Below are positions 8,179 through 14,766 of a DNA stretch of 45,890 bases, piece by piece. The translations under genes and the position numbers were made by a program. The stretch comes from JAYRGC01 sp041908065 (lineage in GTDB: Bacteria > Pseudomonadota > Alphaproteobacteria > UBA9219), in NCBI GenBank assembly GCA_041908065.1, contig JAYRGC010000032.1, positions 1 to 45,890 on the forward strand, written 5' to 3'. The notes beneath the pieces were generated by a model that saw only the letters and a program-made list of their open reading frames with translations, was not told the DNA's origin and did no database searches. Every line of letters starts with the position of its first letter. The stretch's first letter is position 1.

Positions 8179-8742
8179 TTACCGCGCCGACAGGATCATC
8201 ACTATCTGGCGACCTTCGAAGCTGGGTTCGGATTCCACCTTGCCCAGCTCGCCCAGCTCGGCCTTCACCCGCGCCAGAACAGAATTGGCGATGTCTTGGT
8301 GCGCCATTTCGCGGCCACGAAACCGCATGGTGATCTTCACCTTGTCGCCTTCGGACAGGAAGGTCTTGGCGTTCCGCATCTTGATGTTGAAATCGTGATC
8401 GTCGATCATCGGACGGATTTTGATTTCCTTTATCTCGATGACCTTCTGCTTTTTGCGCGCCTCGGCGTTTTTCTTCTGGGTTTCGTATTTATATTTCCCG
8501 TAATCCAGAATCTTGCATACCGGCGGATCTGCGTTGGGGGAAACTTCGATTAGATCCAACCCCGCTTCCTCGGCAAGAGCGATCCCCTCCCTGACTGTCA
8601 TCACGCCGCGCATTTCTCCGTCCGCGTCTACTACGCGGATCTGGCGGGCGGTTATGGATCCGTTCATGCGCGGACCGTCGTTCTTTTCCCGGCGGACGCC
8701 TGTCTCCTGACGATCGCGACCCGGCAGTGGTGGACGAGCTAT
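8179..8742 (-). CDS. infC: Translation initiation factor IF-3 (apparent AUA start)
   Basis: IF-3 binds the 30S subunit, proofreads initiator tRNA and start codon and prevents subunit joining. The two-domain protein includes NADPPVCKILDYGKYKYE, the linker rich in K/E (KKNAEARKKQKVIEIKEIKI) and the C-terminal KITMRFRGREMAHQDIA block. The first in-frame ATG (8667) would start within the conserved GPRMNGSITARQIRVVDADG region. Extending upstream gives ARPPLPGRDRQETG..., a normal alphaproteobacterial N-terminus, beginning at an ATA codon at 8742, seven bases after GGGAG (8750-8754, complementary strand). That gives 187 aa. Rare start codons are a hallmark of infC autoregulation. rpmI and rplT, normally downstream, are absent. 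Confidence 0.93.
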   Translation of the reverse strand: MARPPLPGRDRQETGVRREKNDGPRMNGSITARQIRVVDADGEMRGVMTVREGIALAEEAGLDLIEVSPNADPPVCKILDYGKYKYETQKKNAEARKKQKVIEIKEIKIRPMIDDHDFNIKMRNAKTFLSEGDKVKITMRFRGREMAHQDIANSVLARVKAELGELGKVESEPSFEGRQIVMILSAR

Positions 8743-8838
8743 GGCTGTTCTCCCTTCGTTTCAGTTGACGCAATACCCCTTCGCGGAAAATCCCCTCCCG
8801 CGACGGGCAGCGCAGCATCGTTCAAAAACCAAGCCGCG

Positions 8839-9399
8839 TCAATACGAAAAGGGTATGCCGAGCGCGTCCGCCGCCGTCTTAAAACCCACAGACCGGCCGC
8901 TTTCTTTGCGCGAATGCGTGGCGGTTTCCGCCTGTTGGGAAAAAAGCGCGGTTCGGCGTATCCCAGCGGCTTCAGCCGCCTGAATATCGCGCTCGCCGTC
9001 GCCTATCATGGCCGAGCGGGACAAATCCAGATTAAGCCGCAACGCCGCCTCTAGGATCATGCCCGGGTTGGGCTTGCGCCAAAAACTGCCGCGCCGGTAT
9101 TCTCCCATGCCCTCCGTCGGGTGGACGAAACAGGCGAGCGTAGCGTCTATCGTTATTCCTTCGCGGCGAAATCGCTCGCGCATCCACGCATCAATCTCCG
9201 CGTAATCCGAGGCCGAATACATTCCGCGCCCCACGCCGGACTGGTTGGTGACGACGATCAGCCGCCAACCGTCGTCCTGCGCGGCGCGAAGGAATTCGAA
9301 TATGCGCGGCATGAAGACGAAATCCTCGCGGCGATGGACGTATCCGCGATCCTCGTTCACCACCCCGTCCCTATCCAGAAAAAGTCCGCGTCCGCGCAT
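8839..9399 (-). CDS. gmhB: D-glycero-beta-D-manno-heptose-1,7-bisphosphate 7-phosphatase (HAD family)
   Basis: HAD-IIIA phosphatase of the ADP-heptose pathway for LPS inner core, acting in the cytosol. Motif I is LFLDRDGVVNED (catalytic Asp9 and Asp11), followed by IVVTNQSGVGRGMYS (motif II), the RKPNPGM lysine motif and MIGDGERDIQAA (motif IV). Length 186 aa is standard. The zinc loop typical of E. coli GmhB (Cys-x-His ... Cys-x-Cys) is largely missing: the segment reads CFVHPTEGMGEYRRGSFWRK, with Ser and Trp where the CxC pair should be. Other HAD-IIIA sugar phosphatases remain possible. It is divergent from the cyclophilin gene with 68 bases between starts; no heptose genes are adjacent. 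Confidence 0.88.
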   Translation of the reverse strand: MRGRGLFLDRDGVVNEDRGYVHRREDFVFMPRIFEFLRAAQDDGWRLIVVTNQSGVGRGMYSASDYAEIDAWMRERFRREGITIDATLACFVHPTEGMGEYRRGSFWRKPNPGMILEAALRLNLDLSRSAMIGDGERDIQAAEAAGIRRTALFSQQAETATHSRKESGRSVGFKTAADALGIPFSY

Positions 9400-9467
9400 T
9401 TGCCTCTCTCCGAAAAAAAGGGTATCAGGTAACCGACGCCATGATAGAACAAACGGAGGGCTTATCC

Positions 9468-10028
9468 ATGCGTAAATCGCTTCTAGTGCTGGCGTTCGTC
9501 TTGTCCCTGATCGGAGTTTATCCCATGACCGCTTCCGCCGCCGATACCGCAGCCGATCCCGAAAACACGCTTTATCTGGAACTGCAGGATGGCCGCGTCG
9601 TCATCCAGCTTCGCCCCGATCTCGCCCCCAACCACGTCAGCCGCATCAAAGAACTGACGCGGCAGGGGTTTTACGACGGGCTGAAATTCCATCGCGTCAT
9701 CCCGGGATTTATGGCTCAGACCGGCGATCCCAAGGGCAACGGAACCGGCGGATCGGGCAAGAAGCTGAAGGCCGAGTTTAGCGACGCCAAACACGTTCGC
9801 GGCACGGTTTCCATGGCCCGCGCCAACGATCCGGATTCGGGCGACAGCCAGTTTTTCATCTGCTTCGCCTCAGCCCCCCATCTGAACGGCCAGTACACGG
9901 TTTGGGGACAGGTGGTGTCGGGGATGGAGCTGGTGGACAAGGTTAAGGCCGGATCGCCGCTCGACAACGGAACAGTCGACAATCCCTCGAAAATCGTCAA
10001 ACTCAGCGTCGCCGCCGACAATAAATAA
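9468..10028 (+). CDS. Periplasmic peptidyl-prolyl cis-trans isomerase (cyclophilin type)
   Basis: Cyclophilin that catalyses proline isomerisation, exported by a Sec signal peptide (MRKSLLVLAFVLSLIG..., probable cleavage after Ala-Ser-Ala-Ala near residue 24). The core has the classic blocks FYDGLKFHRVIPGFMAQTGD, GTVSMARANDPDSGDSQFFI and LNGQYTVWGQVVSGMELVDK. The catalytic Arg of FHRVI and the QFFI segment are intact. Length is 186 aa. The ATG at 9468 is preceded by GGAGG at 9455-9459; an in-frame ATG at 9441 would put charged residues ahead of the signal peptide and is rejected. It resembles PpiA-type enzymes, which assist outer-membrane protein folding. Confidence 0.95.
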   Translation: MRKSLLVLAFVLSLIGVYPMTASAADTAADPENTLYLELQDGRVVIQLRPDLAPNHVSRIKELTRQGFYDGLKFHRVIPGFMAQTGDPKGNGTGGSGKKLKAEFSDAKHVRGTVSMARANDPDSGDSQFFICFASAPHLNGQYTVWGQVVSGMELVDKVKAGSPLDNGTVDNPSKIVKLSVAADNK

Positions 10029-10077
10029 CGCCTGCGGTAACCTTTCGGTAATTGTTTTCGTATAGCCTCGCCGCATC

Positions 10078-10614
10078 ATGTCACACGATTGCGACGATAT
10101 ACTGAACTTTTGGTTCTCGGAAGTTGGGGCGGAGCGTTGGTTTTCCGACGATCCCGCGCTTGACGGCAAGTTGCGCGCCAATTTTCTGGAAACTTACGAA
10201 GCTGCCGTGCGCGGCGAGCTGAGAAAATGGGAGGACACCCCCGAGGGGATGCTGGCTCTGGTGCTTCTGGTCGGCTATTTCCCCTATCTGATGTTTCGCG
10301 GAGATCCCAAGGCCTACGCCACCGAGGATTTGGCACTGGATCTCGCCCGCGCCGCCATCATCAGGCATTTCGACGATCGCATCGACAAAGGCTTCAAGCT
10401 GTTTTTCTATCTGCCCTTCTCGCATTCCGAGCGCATAGGTGATCAGCGGCTGGCGATTTTCTATATCCGCGAACGCACCAAAGAACCGGATTGGGTCGAC
10501 GCGGCGGAACATAGGCTAAACGTCGTGCAGAAATTCGGACGTTTTCCCGAACGCAACGCCGTCTTGGGGCGCGAAAGCACGCCTGAAGAAAAGGCGTATC
10601 TGGCTAAAGCCTGA
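10078..10614 (+). CDS. DUF924 family protein
   Basis: A cytosolic all-helical protein of the DUF924 family (178 aa), whose biochemical role is not established. The opening ILNFWFSEVGAERWF, the central MFRGDPKAYATEDLAL block, the FFYLPFSHSERIGDQ motif and the RFPERNAVLGRESTPEE end are all characteristic. One deviation: the usual LLDQFPRN-like segment reads LLVGYFPYLMFRG here, so the conserved Asp-Gln and Arg-Asn pairs are lost. No ribosome site is obvious. ccmA begins 21 bases downstream, so the gene may be co-transcribed with the heme-export genes, without an obvious functional link. Confidence 0.9.
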   Translation: MSHDCDDILNFWFSEVGAERWFSDDPALDGKLRANFLETYEAAVRGELRKWEDTPEGMLALVLLVGYFPYLMFRGDPKAYATEDLALDLARAAIIRHFDDRIDKGFKLFFYLPFSHSERIGDQRLAIFYIRERTKEPDWVDAAEHRLNVVQKFGRFPERNAVLGRESTPEEKAYLAKA

Positions 10615-10635
10615 GAGCCGGTCTAATATCCGGCC

Positions 10636-11250
10636 ATGCAATTTTCCGTAAAATCCATGTCCTGCCGACGCGGAGGCAAGTCTGTTTTCCGCGACATCGG
10701 CTTTGCCATAGCCTCCGGCGAGGCCGTTGTGGTGACGGGGGCCAACGGCAGCGGCAAATCCAGCCTGCTGCGGGTGTTGGCGGGGCTGATCCCCGCGCAT
10801 CAAGGCGAAGCGGAATGGAACGGCGCGGCCACCTGTCTGCGATCGCACTGCCACAAATCCCGCGTGGTTTACATCGGGCATAACGATCCCATAAAGCCGG
10901 ATATGACGGCGCGGGAAAACGTCGCGTATTGGGCGGCCATCATGGGCGTAGCCGCAGACCCGCGCTCGTTGGAGCCTATGGATATGGGGCGTCTGGCCGC
11001 AACCGAGGCGCGGAAACTGTCCGCCGGACAAAGAAAGAAGCTGTCATTAGCCCGACTATCGTTTTCGCAAAAGGCGGTTTTGTGGCTTTTGGACGAGCCG
11101 CTTACCGCTTTGGACGCAGAGGGGCAGCGGCTTTTTTTCTCGGCTTTGACCGCCCATCGCAAGAGCGGGGGGATGGCGATCATAGCCTCCCACCACGAGG
11201 CCGAACCTGAAAACTCGCGCCATCTGCGTCTTTCGGGGGAAAGCCTATGA
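10636..11250 (+). CDS. ccmA: Cytochrome c biogenesis ATP-binding protein CcmA
   Basis: ATPase subunit of the CcmAB(CD) transporter-like complex that releases holo-CcmE for c-type cytochrome maturation, at the cytoplasmic face of the inner membrane. Length 204 aa matches CcmA. Walker A is GANGSGKSS at about residues 35-43, the ABC signature is LSAGQRKKLSLARL, and Walker B is LWLLDEPLTALD followed by the switch His in ASHHEAE. The VYIGHNDPIKPDMTARENV segment is typical of CcmA. The stop overlaps the ccmB start (ATGA). ccmC-H are not in this window. Confidence 0.95.
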   Translation: MQFSVKSMSCRRGGKSVFRDIGFAIASGEAVVVTGANGSGKSSLLRVLAGLIPAHQGEAEWNGAATCLRSHCHKSRVVYIGHNDPIKPDMTARENVAYWAAIMGVAADPRSLEPMDMGRLAATEARKLSAGQRKKLSLARLSFSQKAVLWLLDEPLTALDAEGQRLFFSALTAHRKSGGMAIIASHHEAEPENSRHLRLSGESL

Positions 11251-11918
11251 CGGCGAACCTGTTCCTTCTCCTCGCCTACGAGCTGCGCCTGAACGCCCGC
11301 CGCAAGGCCGAATGGGCGACGCTAGTGCTGTTTTTCATTTTGGTCGTGGCCATGCTCCCCTTCGCGGTGGGGCCGGATAAAGAAACCTTGAGGCGATTGG
11401 GGCCGGGGTTGATATGGCTGGCGGCGGCGTTGATGAATTTGCTGGCTTTGGAAAGGCTATTCGCGCCCGACGAACGCGACGGCACGCTGGACATGATGCT
11501 GCTTTCTCCCCTCCCCTTGCCGCTTTTGGTGGCGGTACGGCTGGCGGCGCACAGCCTGTCGTTGATCGCCACGTTGGCGGCGGCGTTGCCGCTGGCCGCG
11601 CTGTTCATGGGGGGCATGGACACCGCCACAATCGGCGTTCTGGCGGCTTCGCTGGCGTTGGGCGCGCCGTTGATAACCGCCATGGGCGGAGTTATGGCGG
11701 CGATAACGCTGGCGGCAAAGCGCGGCGCGGCGTTGCTGTTGCTGCTGTTGACACCTTTTTACGTTCCGGTTTTGATTTTCGCGGTGTCCGCAGCCGACGC
11801 TGCTGCGGGAGGGGCTTCCGCCGCGCCGCACCTTTTGTTGCTGGCGGCCATGAACGCGCTTTTGGTTCCTTTGTCGCCATTCGCCATCGCGGCGGCGTTG
11901 GAAAAAGCGGGGGAGTGA
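11247..11918 (+). CDS. ccmB: Cytochrome c biogenesis membrane protein CcmB
   Basis: Membrane partner of CcmA, 223 aa, with about six hydrophobic segments rich in Leu and Ala. The N-terminal cytosolic stretch ELRLNARRKAEWATLVLFF, then RLGPGLIWLAAALMNLLALERLFAPDERDGTLDMML, fits CcmB. The start overlaps ccmA by four bases, so translation is coupled. ccmC normally follows, but a tRNA-His on the opposite strand comes 26 bases after the stop, so the ccm cluster is split in this genome. The hydrophobic C-terminal end appears complete. Confidence 0.93.
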   Translation: MTANLFLLLAYELRLNARRKAEWATLVLFFILVVAMLPFAVGPDKETLRRLGPGLIWLAAALMNLLALERLFAPDERDGTLDMMLLSPLPLPLLVAVRLAAHSLSLIATLAAALPLAALFMGGMDTATIGVLAASLALGAPLITAMGGVMAAITLAAKRGAALLLLLLTPFYVPVLIFAVSAADAAAGGASAAPHLLLLAAMNALLVPLSPFAIAAALEKAGE

Positions 11919-11944
11919 GCGCGTAAACACGTGCTTTTAAAGCA

Positions 11945-12020
11945 TGGGGCGGCTGATGGGACTCGAACCCACGACAACTCGGACCACAACCGAGGGCTCT
12001 ACCACTGAGCTACAGCCGCC
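11945..12020 (-). tRNA. tRNA-His (GTG)
   Basis: The complement folds into a full cloverleaf. Anticodon stem-loop CTCGGTTGTGGTCCGAG carries GTG, and the T arm contains GGGTTCGAGTCCC. Counting from T8 (TAGCTCAG) leaves eight bases on the 5' side, so the extra G at position -1 is encoded and pairs with C73. The CCA end is also encoded (11945-11947). It lies convergent to ccmB. Confidence 0.96.
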
Positions 12021-12180
12021 GTTACCTTAAGAAGGCCGGAGCAATACCATATGAACATTCCCGCGTCCATAACAACCCAAAGGGATTTCGGCCATGACTG
12101 GCGGGATTTTTGCGGGTATATCTTATATCCCATGGGCTATAATGGCGTTTCCCGCCATCCCTGAACAAAAGAAAACGGCC

Positions 12181-12702
12181 ATGACGCAGCACATCAATCC
12201 CATAGACCAAGCCCTTTTTTCCATTGCGAAAAGCCTTGGCGTCGACGAACAAGAATTGGAACATAGCCGAGGAGCGCGGCTGGCCGTTCTATTGCGCGCG
12301 TTGTTGCATGGCCACGCGGTGAAGGCGCAATTCTTCCGCTTCGGCTTGGTGGGCGTTGCCGGATTCGCCGTCGATATTGCGGTTCTGGCTTTGTGCTCGG
12401 ACAAATTGGGGCTGGGGCTTTACGCGGGACGGCTGGTGTCGTTCATGGCCGCAGTGACTACCACTTGGGCGTTAAACCGCACGTTCACCTTCCGCCATGA
12501 GAAATCCGGCAGCATGCCGTCCGAATGGGCTAAATTCGTGGTAGTCAATATCGGCGGCGGCATCGTCAATTATCTGGTCTACGCCGCTCTGGTGGCGTCG
12601 CAGCCCTATGTGGCGGCGCATCCTTGGGCGGGGGTGGCGACAGGGTCGCTGGCCGGAATGCTGGTCAATTTCTTTACTTCGAAAAAGATGGTGTTCAAGT
12701 GA
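12181..12702 (+). CDS. GtrA-like membrane protein
   Basis: Small membrane protein of the GtrA family, members of which help flip or supply undecaprenyl-linked sugars for O-antigen or wall polysaccharide modification. The GtrA domain starts near VKAQFFRFGLVGVAGFAVDI and has four hydrophobic segments, with the conserved ALNRTFTFRH between the second and third and the closing NFFTSKKMVFK. The start is uncertain: ATGs at 12094, 12142 and 12181 are in frame. 12181 gives 173 aa and lies downstream of a TATAAT at 12138-12143. The roughly 40-residue helical N-terminal extension is unusual for the family. The stop overlaps the truB start (GTGA). Confidence 0.85.
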   Translation: MTQHINPIDQALFSIAKSLGVDEQELEHSRGARLAVLLRALLHGHAVKAQFFRFGLVGVAGFAVDIAVLALCSDKLGLGLYAGRLVSFMAAVTTTWALNRTFTFRHEKSGSMPSEWAKFVVVNIGGGIVNYLVYAALVASQPYVAAHPWAGVATGSLAGMLVNFFTSKKMVFK

Positions 12703-13604
12703 GGGATAAAAAGGTCACTGTTCACGGTTGGGTGGTTTTGGATAAACCTCTGGGACTTACTTCTACTCAGGCTTTAGGGCGGACGCGACGGCTGGTGGGC
12801 GGCAGCAAGGCGGGACACGGCGGGACGCTGGATCCGTTGGCTACCGGCGTTCTGCCTTTGGCTTTCGGGGAGGCCACCAAGTTAATCCCTTACGTCATGG
12901 ACGGCGAGAAAGAGTATGAATTTACGATAAAATGGGGGGAAACCACCGAAACCGACGACGCCGAGGGAAACGTCGTCAAATCCTCTCCCATCCGCCCCTC
13001 GGTTGAGGACATAACCGCCGCCCTGCCCCTATTCACGGGAGAAATACTGCAAACTCCGCCCAAGTATTCAGCCATCAAACTGGATGGCGAACGCGCCTAT
13101 GACATCGCAAGATCCGGCGGCGAGGTCGAAATAGCCCCCCGTATGGTCTGGATAGTTTCGCTCGAATTGGTTAACGCGCCCGATGCCGATCACGCCGACT
13201 TCAGGGTGGTCTGCGGCAAGGGCATGTATGTGCGCTCGCTGGCGCGGGATTTGGCCGAAAAATTGGGGTGTTGCGGCCATGTGTCGGCCCTGCGGCGGAC
13301 GCGGGTGGCGGGTTTTTCCGTTTCCGATGCGATTTCGCTGGAAAAACTGGAGGATTTGTCGCATAACGGGGCCGCCTTGACGGCGTTGCTGGATCTGCGC
13401 GCGGCACTGGACGACATCCCGGGCCTGACGCTTACCGCCAGCGAAGCGCAACGGTTGCGCTCCGGCCAAGGCCTTCTGATACGGCCACAACAGATTGCCC
13501 TGACGCAAGAGCCGGTGATACTGGCGGAATATCAGGGAACTCCGGTGGCTATCGTCGAGGCCAAGGACGGGTTGTTCCGCGTCGTTCGCGGATTTCATTT
13601 TTGA
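12699..13604 (+). CDS. truB: tRNA pseudouridine(55) synthase TruB
   Basis: Makes pseudouridine 55 in the T loop of elongator tRNAs in the cytosol. The catalytic motif GGTLDPLATGVLP places the nucleophilic Asp at residue 45, and LDKPLGLTSTQAL, TPPKYSAIKLDGERAYDIAR and CGKGMYVRSLARDLAE are all canonical. The GTG at 12699 overlaps the previous stop and gives 301 aa; longer versions run into the upstream gene and are rejected. The C-terminal PUA-like region ends with the RVVRGFHF block. rbfA, the usual upstream partner, is replaced by the GtrA-like gene; rpsO follows after 21 bases as in the common truB-rpsO-pnp order. Confidence 0.96.
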   Translation: MRDKKVTVHGWVVLDKPLGLTSTQALGRTRRLVGGSKAGHGGTLDPLATGVLPLAFGEATKLIPYVMDGEKEYEFTIKWGETTETDDAEGNVVKSSPIRPSVEDITAALPLFTGEILQTPPKYSAIKLDGERAYDIARSGGEVEIAPRMVWIVSLELVNAPDADHADFRVVCGKGMYVRSLARDLAEKLGCCGHVSALRRTRVAGFSVSDAISLEKLEDLSHNGAALTALLDLRAALDDIPGLTLTASEAQRLRSGQGLLIRPQQIALTQEPVILAEYQGTPVAIVEAKDGLFRVVRGFHF

Positions 13605-13625
13605 ACTTGTGAAGGAGTAGATACG

Positions 13626-13898
13626 ATGTCGCAGAGCACCTCCCCCGCCAAGCAGGCGGTAATCCAGAAATACGCACGCAAGAAGGGCGATACCGGTTCG
13701 CCCGAAGTGCAGGTCGCGCTTTTGACCTCGCGCATCAACGATCTTATGAAGCATTTCGAAGCCCACAAAAAGGATCACCATTCCCGCCGTGGCTTGTTGA
13801 TGATGGTCAGCAACCGCCGCAGCCTGTTGGACTATCTGAAGAAAACCAACAAGGCCAGCTATGAAAAGCTGATCGGAGATCTGGGCTTGAGGAAGTAA
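13626..13898 (+). CDS. rpsO: 30S ribosomal protein uS15
   Basis: Primary 16S rRNA-binding protein of the small-subunit platform. The 90-residue product has the standard blocks KQAVIQKYARKKGDTGSPEV, VALLTSRINDLMKHF, KKDHHSRRGLLMMVSNRR and the closing YEKLIGDLGLRK. The ATG is preceded by AAGGAG at 13612-13617 with eight intervening bases. In most bacteria pnp follows directly; here two foreign-looking genes intervene. The ribosome site for the next gene lies within the last codons of rpsO. Confidence 0.98.
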   Translation: MSQSTSPAKQAVIQKYARKKGDTGSPEVQVALLTSRINDLMKHFEAHKKDHHSRRGLLMMVSNRRSLLDYLKKTNKASYEKLIGDLGLRK

Positions 13899-13903
13899 AA
13901 TCC

Positions 13904-14281
13904 TTGACGCATCTTGCCACTAAGAATCTAGCCCCTGACATAGTCAGGCAACGCCTGCTTATCGAGGGGTATTGGACGATTGCCATTGATGCCGAGGCGG
14001 TCAAAGCCTACTTGTTGGGCTTGGCCGCGCATCTTGACTTGAGAACATACGGAGATCCTATAGTGTTTTCCCCTGCGTCCGGCATGGGAAAAGAAGAAAA
14101 CGCCGGTTTTGATGCTTTCGTTCCGTTGATAGATTCCGGCATATCGGGATATTTCTGGGGCAAGGCTCGGTTCTTTTCCGTGGTCATATACACCTGCAAA
14201 GAATTCGATGCAGATAAAGCCTCAGCGTTCACCCGCGATTTTCTCAAAGTCGGCGGAGAGATGGTGGCATATGGGTTTTAG
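13904..14281 (+). CDS. AdoMet decarboxylase (SpeD/SpeH)-fold protein
   Basis: A 125-aa protein resembling the short, pyruvoyl-dependent AdoMet decarboxylases of polyamine synthesis. LIDSGISGYFWGKARFFSVV and IYTCKEFDADKA align with the SpeH region ESHLSIHTWPE...VDVFTCG. On that alignment the pyruvoyl-forming Ser is Ser78 and the catalytic Cys is Cys98, but the processing His is Tyr83 and the residue after Ser78 is Gly rather than His. Proenzyme cleavage would fall at Asp77-Ser78. The TTG start at 13904 is supported by GAGG at 13889-13892 inside the end of rpsO. It overlaps the GNAT gene by 11 bases. Substrate could be AdoMet, arginine or ornithine, or it may be inactive. Base composition is lower in GC than its neighbours. 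Confidence 0.72.
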   Translation: MTHLATKNLAPDIVRQRLLIEGYWTIAIDAEAVKAYLLGLAAHLDLRTYGDPIVFSPASGMGKEENAGFDAFVPLIDSGISGYFWGKARFFSVVIYTCKEFDADKASAFTRDFLKVGGEMVAYGF

Positions 14282-14711
14282 CGGCAGCACTCATATCATA
14301 GAAGGCAAAGAAAACGATGCCGTCCATGACATGCTGCGCGAGGAGCTGTTGTCGGTGCGTCCTGCGGACAATCCCTCGGTTGATAGGCACTACAAGACTT
14401 TCTCCGTTGTCTCAAAGAATGATGCCGGACAAATAATCGGCGGAGCGTATGCTTATCTCCACCCGGGATGGGTTTACATCGACCTGCTATGGGTCGCCAA
14501 GGAACAACGCGGTAATGGAATGGGACAACGCTTGTTACGGGAGGCTGAAACCGAGGCCACGCGAAGGGGATGCCACTCGGCGTATCTCTGGACGCAAGAC
14601 TTCGAAGCACCTGAGTTTTATGAAAAGCAAGGATACAAACGCTTTGTTGTCATGGAGGACTTTATCCCCGGACACCAGCGCATAGGATTCATGAAGCGAC
14701 TAGCAGCATGA
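14271..14711 (+). CDS. GNAT-family N-acetyltransferase
   Basis: A 146-aa acetyl-CoA-dependent acyltransferase of the GNAT fold. Motif A, LLWVAKEQRGNGMGQRLL, has the CoA pyrophosphate loop QRGNGMG at residues 79-85; AYLWTQDFEAPEFYEKQGY is the usual motif B region. The ATG at 14271 follows GGAG with 12 bases between and overlaps the end of the SpeD-like gene; an in-frame start 63 bases earlier lies deep in that gene and is less likely. The coupling suggests the pair acts together, for example on a polyamine or its precursor, but the acceptor cannot be read from sequence. pnp starts 55 bases downstream. Confidence 0.9.
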   Translation: MGFSGSTHIIEGKENDAVHDMLREELLSVRPADNPSVDRHYKTFSVVSKNDAGQIIGGAYAYLHPGWVYIDLLWVAKEQRGNGMGQRLLREAETEATRRGCHSAYLWTQDFEAPEFYEKQGYKRFVVMEDFIPGHQRIGFMKRLAA

Positions 14712-14766
14712 AAAGCCGCCGTGCCATAGGGGCCGGCGGGACGTCACAATGAAAGGAAAGACGTAG

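Noticed and set aside
8179..8667. infC starting at the first ATG
   Set aside because: Would delete conserved N-terminal residues and has no ribosome site at the right distance; the upstream ATA with GGGAG fits the family better.
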